The notes under the pieces were generated by a model, which saw nothing but the letters and a program-made list of their open reading frames with translations, ran no database searches and was not told where the DNA came from. A program made the translations under genes and the position numbers. 64,000 bases of DNA. It comes from Clostridium sp. (GTDB lineage Bacteria; Bacillota; Clostridia; Oscillospirales; Acutalibacteraceae). Numbering within the stretch: the stretch's first letter is position 1; each line of letters begins with the position of its first letter. Below are positions 28,063 to 37,776 of this stretch, in pieces. The DNA lies in contig JAISSW010000007.1 of NCBI GenBank assembly GCA_031272895.1, forward strand, positions 1 through 64,000, written 5' to 3'.

Positions 28063-28111
28063 CCCATTTCCAGTCAAAAACGCTTTTGACCGCCGCCTCA
28101 AGCCCCGCAAA

Positions 28112-28140
28112 TTGACTTTTGCCCGTTTGTTTGGTATAAT
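28112..28140 (+). promoter_or_regulatory. Promoter of the metallophosphatase-prfA operon
   Basis: TTGACT (28112-28117), 17 bp, TATAAT (28135-28140). Confidence 0.85.
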
Positions 28141-28175
28141 TCTTAAGGTTAAAGCCTTAGCTTAAGGAGATTATT

Positions 28176-29306
28176 ATGAAATTCCAAAAGAACAAGCCCT
28201 TTGTTATCCTCCAGCTTGCGGACGCGCAGGACGGCCCCGATATTGCTCCGGACACCTTGAAGCTGCTTTCCGCCGCGCTGGATAAGGTTAAGCCGGACCT
28301 GGTGGTGCTGACGGGCGACCAGGTTAAGGGCTATGCAATGTCCTTTCGCGCAAAGGGGGCTGCCGCAACACCCGGCAGAATCCGCAAGGCGCTGCACGAT
28401 TTGCTGCGCCCCGTAACTGAGCGGGGGATTGCCTTTGCCCCAACCTTCGGGAACCACGACGCGCAGGGATTTTCAGCTTCCACGGGCAAAAACGCGCAGA
28501 TGTCCTTCTATAAGGAGCTGCCGAATTGCCTTGCCCCCGACGCCGAGGGCGACGACCCCGGGACGTACTCAATCCCCGTGGAGAGCAGCGACGGCGGCAA
28601 AACGGCGCTGAATATCTATGTCATTGATTCCCAGGGGAATTTGGGCGGCGGATATGCCCCAGTTAAGCCGGAGCAGCTTGATTGGTACAGGGCAAAGCGC
28701 GACGAGCTTGCCGCGGCGAACGACGGGAAGCCCGTACCCTCCATTGTGTTTCAGCACATACCCGTGCAAGAATATTACGAGGTGCTGAAGAAAGCACAGA
28801 AGAAGGACAAGGACGCAATCCGAGCCTACCGTAAGTTTGACGGCTATTGGTCGCCTAAAACGGAATATGTCTATCAGATAGACTACATGGGCGAAAGCTG
28901 TGCCGTGCCGGACGAAAACACCGGAGAGTTTGACGCCCTATTGGAAAAGGGTGAGGTTTTTGCAATGTCCGTGGGGCATGACCACAAAAACAGCTGGGCT
29001 GCCCGCCACCCGCGCGGAATTGACCTGTGCTACTGCCCCGGCAGCGGCTTTAACACCTACGGTCCCGGAATTGACCGTGCCGTGCGTATTTTTGAAATTC
29101 CCGAAGAAAACCCGCGCGAATTCAAGACCTACACCCTGCGCTACCGGGATATAGTCGGCAAGCAGGTCACCCACCCGATAATGAACTACATCAATTCCAA
29201 TACCCCCACCAACTTAGAGGACGGGCTGGTTATGGGCGGCAAGCTGCTGGCGTTTTTGGCGGGCTTGGGGCTGCTGGCCTTTGTTGTGTTCAAATTTTTG
29301 CTGTAA
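28176..29306 (+). CDS. Membrane-tethered calcineurin-like metallophosphatase
   Basis: 376 residues of the binuclear metallophosphoesterase fold. Metal-site blocks in order: LADAQDG (normally D-x-H, here D-A-Q), VVLTGDQV, FGNHDAQG, VFQHIPVQEYY and SVGHDHKN; the first metal-ligand His is thus replaced by Gln. A C-terminal hydrophobic helix (LLAFLAGLGLLAFVVFKFL, about 356-375) anchors it, with no N-terminal signal, so the catalytic domain is probably cytoplasmic unless it inserts as a tail-anchored protein. It resembles Dcr2/purple-phosphatase-like enzymes; the substrate is unknown. The start follows AAGGAG, and prfA begins 15 bases downstream. Confidence 0.83.
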   Translation: MKFQKNKPFVILQLADAQDGPDIAPDTLKLLSAALDKVKPDLVVLTGDQVKGYAMSFRAKGAAATPGRIRKALHDLLRPVTERGIAFAPTFGNHDAQGFSASTGKNAQMSFYKELPNCLAPDAEGDDPGTYSIPVESSDGGKTALNIYVIDSQGNLGGGYAPVKPEQLDWYRAKRDELAAANDGKPVPSIVFQHIPVQEYYEVLKKAQKKDKDAIRAYRKFDGYWSPKTEYVYQIDYMGESCAVPDENTGEFDALLEKGEVFAMSVGHDHKNSWAARHPRGIDLCYCPGSGFNTYGPGIDRAVRIFEIPEENPREFKTYTLRYRDIVGKQVTHPIMNYINSNTPTNLEDGLVMGGKLLAFLAGLGLLAFVVFKFLL

Positions 29307-29321
29307 TATTAAGGAAACACC

Positions 29322-30392
29322 ATGCTTGAGAAGCTTCACGACATTGAAACAAAATATGAAGCCCTGAGCGCCGAGGTTTGCGAGCCGGAGGTGATAAGCG
29401 ACCGTGCCCGCTACACAGCGGCAATGCGTGAGCTGCGGCAGCTTGAGCCTGTTGTGGCAAAGTACCGTGAATACCGTGCCGCCTGTGAGGGAATGGACGC
29501 CGCTAAGTCCCTTGAGGACGAGGCGGCGGGCGACCGTGAGTTGCGTGAGCTTGCCCGTGAGGAGCTTGAGCAATGCCGCGCCCAAAGTGAGCAAGCCCTT
29601 GAGGAGCTTAAAATACTGCTGCTGCCGCGCGACCCGAACGACGAGCGCAACGTGATTGTGGAAATCCGCGGAGGGGCGGGGGGAGAAGAGGCTGCGCTGT
29701 TTGCTGCGGCGCTGTTCCGAATGTACTCAATGTACGGCGAAACGAAGGGCTTTAAGACGGAGCTGCTCTACGCCAATGAAACGGAGCTTGGCGGCTACAA
29801 GGAAATCAGCTTTTTAATCAGCGGCGACGGGGCGTTTTCACGCTTTAAGTTTGAATCCGGCGTACACCGTGTTCAGCGTGTGCCGGAAACCGAGAGCCAA
29901 GGGCGCATACACACCTCCACCGTAACCGTTGCGGTTTTGCCGGAGGCCGAGGAGGTTGACGTGGAAATCAACCCCGCGGACCTTGAGATAGACACCTTCC
30001 GCGCAAGCGGGGCGGGGGGGCAGCACATCAACAAAACGGATAGCGCAATACGCATAACCCATGTTCCAACCGGCACAGTGGTGGAGTGTGACGACGAGCG
30101 CAGCCAACACAAAAACAAAGAAAAGGCTATGAAGCTGCTGCGCTCACGCCTATTGCAGGACGAGCGGGAGAAGCAGGAGGCGGCAATCGCGGGGGAGCGC
30201 CGCGCACAGGTTGGCACAGGCGACCGCAGCGAACGCATACGCACCTATAACTACCCGCAAAACAGGCTAAGCGACCACAGAATAGGGCTTACACTTTACC
30301 GTTTGGACGCCATACTTAACGGAGAACTCGACGAGGTAATCGACGCACTCATAACCGCCGACACAGCTGAAAAACTCCGCGGCAACGGCTAA
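29322..30392 (+). CDS. prfA: Peptide chain release factor 1
   Basis: Terminates translation at UAA/UAG. The 356 residues have the N-terminal helical domain, the central region with [15 protein letters not shown], and the catalytic GGQ loop in [25 protein letters not shown], whose Gln is the target of PrmC methylation. PxT-type stop recognition rather than SPF identifies RF1 over RF2. It is co-transcribed with the preceding phosphatase. Confidence 0.96.
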   Translation: MLEKLHDIETKYEALSAEVCEPEVISDRARYTAAMRELRQLEPVVAKYREYRAACEGMDAAKSLEDEAAGDRELRELAREELEQCRAQSEQALEELKILLLPRDPNDERNVIVEIRGGAGGEEAALFAAALFRMYSMYGETKGFKTELLYANETELGGYKEISFLISGDGAFSRFKFESGVHRVQRVPETESQGRIHTSTVTVAVLPEAEEVDVEINPADLEIDTFRASGAGGQHINKTDSAIRITHVPTGTVVECDDERSQHKNKEKAMKLLRSRLLQDEREKQEAAIAGERRAQVGTGDRSERIRTYNYPQNRLSDHRIGLTLYRLDAILNGELDEVIDALITADTAEKLRGNG

Positions 30393-30410
30393 GCGGCGGG
30401 TAAATGCCCG

Positions 30411-30441
30411 CAACAAAACCAAGCTGTGAAGAAAGCACAGC
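30411..30441 (-). terminator. Terminator of the opp operon
   Basis: On the minus strand GCTGTG, 7-base loop, CACAGC, then TTGGTTTTGTT. It lies 27 bases after the oppF stop, between convergent prfA and oppF. The stem is short. Confidence 0.55.
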
Positions 30442-30467
30442 GTATTTAACTCATTATATCACAATGC

Positions 30468-31436
30468 TCACACAAACAGGCAGGAGCAAAAGTGTTTAGG
30501 CGCAACTTCCTTTTCGGCGGGGGCTTGCGCGGAGCATTCCGGTCGGGCGTTTGGACACCTTGTGTGGAATTTGCAGCCCTTCGGCGGATTCGCCGGAGAG
30601 GGCATTTGCCCCTTCAGTATAATCCTGTTTGCCGTAAAATCAGGGTTCGGCATGGGAATTGCGGAGAAAAGAGCCTTTGTGTAGGGGTGACATGGGTTAG
30701 AGAATATTTCGTCCGTTTCGCCGTATTCAACTATGTTTCCAAGGTACATAACGGCAACATGGTCTGATATGTGTTCCACAACGGAAAGGTCGTGGGAGAT
30801 AAAGAGGTAGGTGTATCCCTTTGCTTCACGAAGGTCCATCAGCAGGTTAATTATTTGAGCCTGTACGGAAACATCCAAGGCGGATACGGGTTCGTCGCAG
30901 ACTATGAATTCGGGATTAAGGGCGACTGCGCGGGCAATGCAAATCCTCTGCCGCTGACCGCCGGAAAACTCGTGCGGGTAGCGGTGCTTGTGGTAGCCGG
31001 ACAGCCCGCAGCTTTTCATAACATCGTCCAAATAGTCCTCATACTCCGACTTAGCGACGATATTATGCTCCTTAACAGCCTCGCCGATAATTTCACCGAC
31101 GGGAAGCCTTGGCGACAGACTGGAGTACGGGTCCTGGAAAATTATCTGTGCTTTTTTACGAAGCTCAATTTTTTCTTTTTTGTTAAGGGAAAATACCTCC
31201 TTGCCGTCAAGGAGGATTTCTCCGCCGGTTTTGGGCGTCAGCCGCAGAATTGAACGCCCTGTTGTGGACTTGCCGCAGCCGCTCTCGCCAACCAAAGCGG
31301 TCGTTGAGCCGCGCCTTATTTTGAAGCTTATTCCGTCAACGGCACGGACGTGCCCGACGACCTTTTGCGTTAGCCCGGCGGTTATTGGGTAATGAACCTT
31401 GAGGTCATTTATTTCAATCAGGTTCTCATTCTTCAC
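30468..31436 (-). CDS. oppF: Oligopeptide ABC transporter ATP-binding protein OppF
   Basis: ATPase of a peptide importer; 322 residues. Walker [11 protein letters not shown]-loop FQDPYSSLSPR, signature LSGGQRQRICIARA (preceded by PHEF), Walker B FIVCDEPVSALD, and H-loop LFISHDLSV. The C-terminal oligopeptide/dipeptide extension has Cys residues (CKFHTRCPNARPEC) that in OppD/F proteins bind a [4Fe-4S] cluster. The start overlaps oppD by 11 bases. Last gene of the operon. Confidence 0.95.
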   Translation of the reverse strand: MKNENLIEINDLKVHYPITAGLTQKVVGHVRAVDGISFKIRRGSTTALVGESGCGKSTTGRSILRLTPKTGGEILLDGKEVFSLNKKEKIELRKKAQIIFQDPYSSLSPRLPVGEIIGEAVKEHNIVAKSEYEDYLDDVMKSCGLSGYHKHRYPHEFSGGQRQRICIARAVALNPEFIVCDEPVSALDVSVQAQIINLLMDLREAKGYTYLFISHDLSVVEHISDHVAVMYLGNIVEYGETDEIFSNPCHPYTKALFSAIPMPNPDFTANRIILKGQMPSPANPPKGCKFHTRCPNARPECSAQAPAEKEVAPKHFCSCLFV

Positions 31437-32589
31437 TTATCTCACCTCCAAGGTTTTCTAAGCAACGCCAGCAGGAAACTATATGAGTGTCACTGAGCAT
31501 GGTTTCTTTCGGGTATTCTTCGCATTTATCACAGGCAAATTCGCACCTGTCCTTGTAATAGCAGTACGAGGGCATATTGATTGGGTTGGGTACCTTACCG
31601 GGAATACTGTATAGCCGCTTGACGTGCTGCCCCGGAACAGGCTTGCTCTTCATAAGCCCAATTGTATACGGGTGGGAGGGAGCAGCATAGATTTCCCTTG
31701 CCGTCCCGCGCTCTACTATTTTGCCGGAATACATGACGATTACATAGTCCGCCATTTCGGCTACTACGCCCAAATCATGCGTTATCAGCATAATGCTCGA
31801 GTTTATCCTGTTTTTCAGCTCGCGGAGAAGGTCGAGTATTTGCGCCTGAATTGTAACATCCAAGGCTGTCGTCGGCTCGTCCGCAATGATAAGGGCGGGA
31901 TTGCAGGCAAGCGCCATGGCAATCATGACCCTTTGGCGCATACCGCCGGACAGCTCGTGCGGATACATTTTATAAACGCCCTCGGGGTTGGTGATTGCAA
32001 CTGTATCAAGCATTTCAACAGAGCGCTGTTTTATTGCCGCCTTGTCGTGGCTTTTCATAACGCCGCGCTCGATTAAGTCGTCCATGTGCAGTTCAATAAC
32101 CTCGTCAAGCTGCTTGCCGATTCTCAGAACCGGGTTAAGGCTTGTCATCGGCTCCTGGAATATCATTGATACAACCGCGCCGCGTATTCCGCCCATTTTT
32201 TCCGGCGGGGTTTTGGCTATGTCAATGACCTCTTTCCCGGTGTTAAGGCGAACAGAACCGCTGACAATCTGCCCCTCCGGTCTTGGGAGAAGGCGCATTA
32301 GCGACAGGCTTGTTACGCTCTTGCCGCAGCCGCTTTCGCCAACAACGCCGACGGTTTTACCCTTTGGAATTTCGAAGGTAATTCCGTCAACTGCTTTTAC
32401 AACGCCGCTTTCTGAGTAGAAGTATGTGTGCATATCGTCAAATTCAACGATGCTGCTCGGATTTTTCATCTCGCAAATGCGCTCGCTGTCGGAATATTGC
32501 TCCAATTTCTTTTCCAGCTTTGCGGTTTCTCTTCTGTTAAACCGCGCTATTTCACGCGCCTGTTTTGCTTTTATGTAGTCGCTGCTCAA
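31426..32589 (-). CDS. oppD: Oligopeptide ABC transporter ATP-binding protein OppD
   Basis: 387 residues, the partner ATPase to OppF. An N-terminal extension of about 45 residues with basic helix character ([22 protein letters not shown]) precedes the ATPase domain. Walker [11 protein letters not shown]-loop [25 protein letters not shown], Walker [21 protein letters not shown]. The C-terminal Cys-rich tail ([18 protein letters not shown]) fits the OppD/F iron-sulfur extension. The N-terminal extension is longer than in usual OppD proteins. Confidence 0.94.
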   Translation of the reverse strand: MSSDYIKAKQAREIARFNRRETAKLEKKLEQYSDSERICEMKNPSSIVEFDDMHTYFYSESGVVKAVDGITFEIPKGKTVGVVGESGCGKSVTSLSLMRLLPRPEGQIVSGSVRLNTGKEVIDIAKTPPEKMGGIRGAVVSMIFQEPMTSLNPVLRIGKQLDEVIELHMDDLIERGVMKSHDKAAIKQRSVEMLDTVAITNPEGVYKMYPHELSGGMRQRVMIAMALACNPALIIADEPTTALDVTIQAQILDLLRELKNRINSSIMLITHDLGVVAEMADYVIVMYSGKIVERGTAREIYAAPSHPYTIGLMKSKPVPGQHVKRLYSIPGKVPNPINMPSYCYYKDRCEFACDKCEEYPKETMLSDTHIVSCWRCLENLGGEISEE

Positions 32590-32612
32590 AGGAATTCACC
32601 ACCCTTTATGTG

Positions 32613-34232
32613 TTATTTTTTTGCCCTGGGGTCAAAAGCGTCCCTCAATCCGTCGCCGACAAAGTTAAAGCCAAGAACCGTCAGAAGTATCAGCAGACCT
32701 GCGGGAATCCAGACATACAGGTAGCTTGTCATAACGTGCATATCGTTGACGGAGTTTAGAATGTTACCCCAGGACGCAAGCGGATATTTGACGCCAAGCC
32801 CCAAAAAGCTGAGCGTGCTTTCGGCAAGTATAACGTCGCCAAGCCCCATTGTTGCAATAACAATCAGTTGGGGGATAACATTTGGTATAAGGTGCTTGAA
32901 AATCCTGCGGGTTGCGCGGATGCCCATTGCTTCCTCGGCAACCATGAATTCCTGTTCCCTCAGGGAGAGTATCTGACCGCGCACCATGCGAGCCGTGCCT
33001 GGCCAGCCCATGAAGCCCATGATTCCGATTAGCATGAATATCCTGGCCTGCGCGTCAAGCTTGTTGCCCTCCATTATTGCACCTATGATTAGGTAAAGCG
33101 GGAGGGTTGGTATGCACATGAAAATGTCAACCAGCCGCATTATTACGGCGTCAACAAGCTTGCCGAAATATCCTGCAATGCCGCCCAAGACGACACCGAT
33201 GAAAATATCAATCAGAATGACAAAGAAGCCGACCATGAGCGAAATCCTGCCGCCGTACATAAGCCGGGTCATAACGTCCATTCCGTTGCCGTCTGTTCCC
33301 AACGGGTGAGCAAGCGACGGCTTCGCGTATATATCAACAACATATACGGTCTTCTCGGTTTTTATCGTATATGTTCCGTTCAGCTCGGAAACCCTGTACA
33401 GAGCGTCCTCAAATTCAAACTCGGCGGCGTTGTTTTCAATGGCGTCAATAATCGCCTCACGCATTTCGACGGGGATGACTTCGTTGGAGTTTTCGGTTCT
33501 GATATTGAGCGTTGAAACAAATAATTCCGTGCCGCCGATTGTAACAACCTTGTACCTGTCCGCCTCTGTCATTTGGTCAACCGCCTGACGCTGGACGTCG
33601 TATGAAATCTCGTACCCCTCCGCCAAGGGAGCGACACTGTAATAGCTGGCTATTGCGATTTCTTCTTTGGTGCTTGCTGTTACCCTTTTGCCTGAAACCG
33701 TAATAATTGTGTCGCCCACGGTTAATTTGCCCGACGCTATAGCGGCGTTGAACTGTTGCTGCTCCTCAAGGCTAATGCCTGTCCACGAATAGCTGTTGCC
33801 AACAGCCTTGCCTGTTGCAAATACCGTCTGCCGATAGACAAGGTAGCTGTTAGGGGCGATTTCTTCGAGGAAATACGCTTCATCTGACGCTGTAAACGCC
33901 GTTTCTCCCTTATTCAAGGCTGCCTGTAAGCCGCCCTTCATCGTTACGGAAAGCTTCTCGCTCGGGTCCTTGGCCGTTAAAATTACCGCCTTATTTTCAG
34001 TCGCGTAGGCCCATGCCTTCACGTCAACCCTCTCCGCTGTGAAGAGCTGCCCCTCGCCGTATGGGGTAATCAAACCGCCGACAAAGGAAAAGAGGAACAT
34101 TGCAATGATAATTACAGAGCCAACAATGGCAAGGCGGTTCCTTGTAAAGCGCCTTAGAATCAGCTGCGTTGGTGAAAGGCTTTTTACTCTGGCGTCATCA
34201 TTTAGGGTTAGGTTTTTTTCTGAATTTTCCAT
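32613..34232 (-). CDS. oppC: Oligopeptide ABC transporter permease OppC with large extracytoplasmic insert
   Basis: 539 residues; an ordinary OppC has about 300. The family start (SPTQLILRRFTRNRLAIVG) and first helix (about 35-56) are followed by some 240 extra residues (about 62-300) before the normal HPLGTDGNGMDVMTRLMYGGRISL loop and the permease core with the EAA-type motif region (EEAMGIRATRRIFKHLIPNVIP). The insert falls in the first extracytoplasmic loop, is Thr/Val/Glu-rich without cysteines, and may have two related beta modules. It should face the binding protein. Neighbours: oppB 11 bases upstream, oppD 23 downstream. Confidence 0.92.
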   Translation of the reverse strand: MENSEKNLTLNDDARVKSLSPTQLILRRFTRNRLAIVGSVIIIAMFLFSFVGGLITPYGEGQLFTAERVDVKAWAYATENKAVILTAKDPSEKLSVTMKGGLQAALNKGETAFTASDEAYFLEEIAPNSYLVYRQTVFATGKAVGNSYSWTGISLEEQQQFNAAIASGKLTVGDTIITVSGKRVTASTKEEIAIASYYSVAPLAEGYEISYDVQRQAVDQMTEADRYKVVTIGGTELFVSTLNIRTENSNEVIPVEMREAIIDAIENNAAEFEFEDALYRVSELNGTYTIKTEKTVYVVDIYAKPSLAHPLGTDGNGMDVMTRLMYGGRISLMVGFFVILIDIFIGVVLGGIAGYFGKLVDAVIMRLVDIFMCIPTLPLYLIIGAIMEGNKLDAQARIFMLIGIMGFMGWPGTARMVRGQILSLREQEFMVAEEAMGIRATRRIFKHLIPNVIPQLIVIATMGLGDVILAESTLSFLGLGVKYPLASWGNILNSVNDMHVMTSYLYVWIPAGLLILLTVLGFNFVGDGLRDAFDPRAKK

Positions 34233-34243
34233 TATCCCACCCC

Positions 34244-35233
34244 CTATGATATACGCACGCGCGGGTCAACCGCAGCGTAGAGAATATCCGCAAGCAGATT
34301 GCCCAGCAAGGTCATAAACGCAAGGAACACCAAAAAGAACATTGCAAATGGTATATCCCCCTGTACTATCGCCTGGTATGATGTATAGCCGATTCCGGGA
34401 ATTTGGAAAAGGATTTCGGTTATCATAGCGCCCGAAATCAGGCTGGGCAGAATATAGCCTATCATGGTTACTATGGGTATCAGAGTATTCCTGAAAGCGT
34501 GAACCGAAACAACCCTGCGCTCAGGAAGCCCCTTTGCACGGGCTGTACGGATATAGTCCATGTTAAGCACCTCAAGCATATTGGTGCGGGTGTAGCGCAT
34601 GAGAGAGCCCATGCCGATGATAACCAGTGTCATTACCGGCATGAAGTAATGATAAAGAATATCTATCACCTGCATAAAAGGGGAGAGGGAGAGATAATCT
34701 CTGCCTACTTTTCCGTACAGGTCAAACCAACCGAGCTTCACCGAAAACACGAGCTTTAATATGGTCGCAAGGAAAAATGTAGGCAGGGAGATACCGATTA
34801 GCGCGGCGACCGTAACCCCATAATCGATTTTGCTGTATTGCTTCCTTGCCGCAAGCATTCCGAGCGGAATGGCTATCGCCCACTCAATGGCTGTTGCAAT
34901 GCCAACGAGCAGAACACTGTCGCCGATAACCTGCCCAAATTTGGTTGTTACGGGTATGCCGAACAGCCAGCTTTCGCCGAAGTTAAGCGTTACTGCGTTT
35001 TTGAGCCACTTCATAAAGCCGACAAAAATGTTGTCGTCAAGTCCGTATACAGAGTTCAGCTGGGCAATCCACTCTGCATAGGTGCGGGTTGAACCGGGCT
35101 GCTCCGCGCGCTGCCGAGCGAGCTGTTCAATATAAGTCGTGGGCATAAATCGCATAAGACAATATATGAGGAACCCCACAAAAAACAAAATAATCAAGCT
35201 GGTTATTAGCCGCTTGACGATATACTGGCGCAA
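34244..35233 (-). CDS. oppB: Oligopeptide ABC transporter permease OppB
   Basis: Permease with about six membrane helices. The frame is open to a GTG at 35302, but that codon lies inside a 13-bp hairpin; I prefer TTG 35233 (329 aa), which begins RQYIVKRLITSLIILFFVGFL, the usual OppB N-terminus, with GGGTGG a few bases upstream. Visible: the N-terminal helix, the large loop (IEQLARQRAEQPGS...GLDDNIFVGFMKWLKNAVTLNFGES), and the permease core with the EAA loop (RTARAKGLPERRVVSVHAFRNTLIPIV). Start choice is uncertain; identity is not. Confidence 0.92.
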   Translation of the reverse strand: MRQYIVKRLITSLIILFFVGFLIYCLMRFMPTTYIEQLARQRAEQPGSTRTYAEWIAQLNSVYGLDDNIFVGFMKWLKNAVTLNFGESWLFGIPVTTKFGQVIGDSVLLVGIATAIEWAIAIPLGMLAARKQYSKIDYGVTVAALIGISLPTFFLATILKLVFSVKLGWFDLYGKVGRDYLSLSPFMQVIDILYHYFMPVMTLVIIGMGSLMRYTRTNMLEVLNMDYIRTARAKGLPERRVVSVHAFRNTLIPIVTMIGYILPSLISGAMITEILFQIPGIGYTSYQAIVQGDIPFAMFFLVFLAFMTLLGNLLADILYAAVDPRVRIS

Positions 35234-35294
35234 TCTTACCACCCACGTCCTTAAAAATTTTAGTATGCTGTTTGTAGTGCTGATAACTTCATAT

Positions 35295-35327
35295 ATCCGC
35301 ACCGCCCTTTTTGGGGGCGGTACGGAT
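35295..35327 (-). promoter_or_regulatory. Strong hairpin between oppA and oppB
   Basis: ATCCGTACCGCCC and GGGCGGTGCGGAT (minus strand) form a 13-bp stem with one G-U and a 7-base loop, 17 bases after the oppA stop and without a T-run. It probably stabilises the oppA 3' end and lowers downstream expression, as is common for binding-protein genes. Confidence 0.7.
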
Positions 35328-35344
35328 TAGTATAGCTAACTTTT

Positions 35345-37735
35345 TTACTTCAGCTCAAGAGTTTCGATTGTCTTCAGATAGCTGTAGTAGGTGGTCATGT
35401 CGCCGGGCAGAGTGTCGATGTTTATGCGCTCTGTTGAGAATATCTCACAGTTTTCGCGCTGATAAACAGGAACCTCAACGCCCCAATCCAACACGATTTC
35501 CATCGCTTCCTTCAGCACTTCCTTGCGGAAGCTGGTATCTGCGGAGGTGCGGCTTTCAACAATAGCTTCATCCAGGTCGGGGTCGGAGATTTCGTAGTTG
35601 TTGGAGCCGGTTCCGGTTTCATGCAGACCGTCGGAGTGATAGATTTGATAAATATCCGGGTCAAGCGTCGAACCCCAAGCCGCGCACCAAATCTGGCAGG
35701 TAACGGCATCAAGGGCGTTCCAAAGGGCGGAAGAATCGGAAAGGTCGTTAATCGTAAGTGTGATACCGATTTTCGCCAAGGATTCCTTTGCCTTTGTCAG
35801 CAGCAGGAAGGAGGGGTGGTCGCCCTCGCCGTCGCCGGGAATCATTACCTCATAGCTGAGGGACGCACCGGAAGGAGCCGCTGTTGCTTTGCCGTCCTTG
35901 ATGGTGTATCCTGCCGCCTCAAGGTAGCCAAGGGCTGCGGTTTCCGCTGCCGCGTATTTCTCTTCCTCAGTCATGGTGGCGGTGTAGATGTCCTTGCCGT
36001 CAACGTCCTTTGAGTAGGCGACTTCATAGCCTTCATCCGTGCGCTGCGGCGCAGCCCAGGAGGTTTCGGAGATGGGGTAGTTGATGACAGACGCGGTTTC
36101 ACCGTAATAGGAGTTGACGGTGAGGTCGCGGTACACGGCGAAGATTGTAGCCAACGCCTTGCGCAGGTTCTTAGACGCTTCGGAGGAACCGTCCTTGCCA
36201 ACGCTTACTGTCTTGGCGTTGATGCCGACGTAGCCGTAACCAAGGTTCTTAACAGCGTTGTAGGTGATGACGTTGCCGCTCAGCTCTCCGCCGTTGATTT
36301 CTTTAATCTGGGCGATTCTGTCGAGAGAAACTGACGGGTCACTGATGTCAAGCGTGCCGGTCTGGATGCCCGGAATCTTGTCGGAGTCCGAGGTCACCTT
36401 GTATTGCAGGTTCTTAATTTTCGGCGTGCCCTTGTAGTAGTTTTCGTTCGCCTCGAAGTACACTATTTTGTTTTCGAACTTGACGAATTTGTAGGGTCCT
36501 GCGCCGAGGGGGGCAGATTCTGTGCTTGCGTGCATGAAGTCGGTGTTGCCGTAGTCAAAGCCGAACTTGTCGTTGTCGTAGTCATATTTTGAAGTGTCGC
36601 CGTAATAGTGCAGCGGAGCCGGTTGGATACCGAAGATTTGGTAAACGGCGTTCGCCGCGAACTCGCTGGTTGTGACCGACAGCTCATATGTGCCGAGCTT
36701 TTTAATGCCGGAGATGTTGGTTACGGTGCGCTTAATGCTGTCAGGATTTTCTTTTGCGAAGCTGTTGATGACTTCCTGGCGGACTACTTCATATGTTTTG
36801 CCGCTGGTTCCGTCAACCTCGCCGGCGGAGGTCATTTCCTTGTAGTCGTTGTCGTAGGCAGCTTGCATAGCCTTAACATAATCGGCTATGGCGGGCTTGG
36901 TGGTTGTAAGGTCAAAGCTTGCGCCGTCGGCGGTTGTAAGGGCACCGTCTTCGCCAATCTCACCGAAGCCCCACATGGTCATTCCGAACGCAACCTGCAG
37001 ACCTTCGTCAGCCAAAATTTCGTCCGGTGTTTGGGACATACCCGAATAGCCTATGGTACTGTCATTGCAGTAATTAGCAACGCAATAGTCCGTGATTGCC
37101 TGAGCGGAAGCAGTCCAGTTCTCATCAATCGCGGCCCAGTAAGCGGCATATTGAGCCGCGGTATATTTGTCGCTGGCCTTGGTGTTGTCACGTCCGGCCG
37201 CCTCAATGGCGTCAACAATGGGGTCGAATGTTGCAAGAAGCCCTTGCCTGTATTCAGCCAAACCCACAATCGGGATGGAGTAGAGTGTTGACGAACCTGT
37301 GTAGGAGGGGTCAAGGAAAGCGTAATAGGTGAAGATTACGTCGTCTGCTGTCAGCTCTTTGCCATCCGAGAACTTTACGCCTTCACGCAGCTTGAGGTGA
37401 TAAACGGTGGTTCCGTCCTCGTTTTGCGTCACGGAGCCGTCCGCAATGCCGGTGTAGGTGTAGTCTGTGCCATTGTAGGAACGGGTTTCGCCTTCAATGC
37501 CGTTGTAGACAAGCTCGCCCAGCCGGTCATAATCAATAAGCGAAGCGCCCAGGACGAGGTCGGTGACCGCTATGTCGTAAGCGGATTCACCGGTGAATGG
37601 GGAGAATTTGCCGTTTAACTCCGAGATCGCAATGACGAGCGGGGAGTCGGTCGTTTTCCCACAGGCGGCAAGGGCAAAAACCATCACTGCTGCGAGAAAG
37701 AGAGCGAGTGCGCGAGAAACCGTTTTCTTGTTCAT
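35345..37735 (-). CDS. oppA: Peptide-binding lipoprotein OppA-like (SBP family 5), enlarged
   Basis: 796 residues; the usual range is 500-600. An N-terminal signal with lipobox LAAC (Cys25) makes it a surface lipoprotein. Family-5 features: ISELNGKFSPFTGESAYDI, the domain-I region VYHLKLREGVKFSDGKELTADDVIFTYY, GAGPYKFVKFENKIVYFEANENYYKG and a C-terminal YQIYHSDGLHETGTGSNNYEISDPDLDEAI. Extra length falls between the first conserved block and GPYKF (Ala/Asp-rich segments about 155-330). First and most upstream gene of the operon, with its own promoter and a strong AAAGGAGG site. Enlarged OppA and OppC in one operon suggest they contact each other. Confidence 0.92.
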   Translation of the reverse strand: MNKKTVSRALALFLAAVMVFALAACGKTTDSPLVIAISELNGKFSPFTGESAYDIAVTDLVLGASLIDYDRLGELVYNGIEGETRSYNGTDYTYTGIADGSVTQNEDGTTVYHLKLREGVKFSDGKELTADDVIFTYYAFLDPSYTGSSTLYSIPIVGLAEYRQGLLATFDPIVDAIEAAGRDNTKASDKYTAAQYAAYWAAIDENWTASAQAITDYCVANYCNDSTIGYSGMSQTPDEILADEGLQVAFGMTMWGFGEIGEDGALTTADGASFDLTTTKPAIADYVKAMQAAYDNDYKEMTSAGEVDGTSGKTYEVVRQEVINSFAKENPDSIKRTVTNISGIKKLGTYELSVTTSEFAANAVYQIFGIQPAPLHYYGDTSKYDYDNDKFGFDYGNTDFMHASTESAPLGAGPYKFVKFENKIVYFEANENYYKGTPKIKNLQYKVTSDSDKIPGIQTGTLDISDPSVSLDRIAQIKEINGGELSGNVITYNAVKNLGYGYVGINAKTVSVGKDGSSEASKNLRKALATIFAVYRDLTVNSYYGETASVINYPISETSWAAPQRTDEGYEVAYSKDVDGKDIYTATMTEEEKYAAAETAALGYLEAAGYTIKDGKATAAPSGASLSYEVMIPGDGEGDHPSFLLLTKAKESLAKIGITLTINDLSDSSALWNALDAVTCQIWCAAWGSTLDPDIYQIYHSDGLHETGTGSNNYEISDPDLDEAIVESRTSADTSFRKEVLKEAMEIVLDWGVEVPVYQRENCEIFSTERINIDTLPGDMTTYYSYLKTIETLELK

Positions 37736-37762
37736 CTTGTATTCCTCCTTTAATTTTGCCCG

Positions 37763-37776
37763 GTTGTTATAACAAC
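37763..37776. promoter_or_regulatory. Palindrome in the oppA leader
   Basis: GTTGTTATAACAAC, a perfect 14-bp palindrome, lies in the leader about 30 bases before oppA ATG; its arm can also pair with a GGTTGTTA about 20 bases upstream in the transcript. It could be an operator or part of an RNA switch; no known regulator is indicated. Confidence 0.45.
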
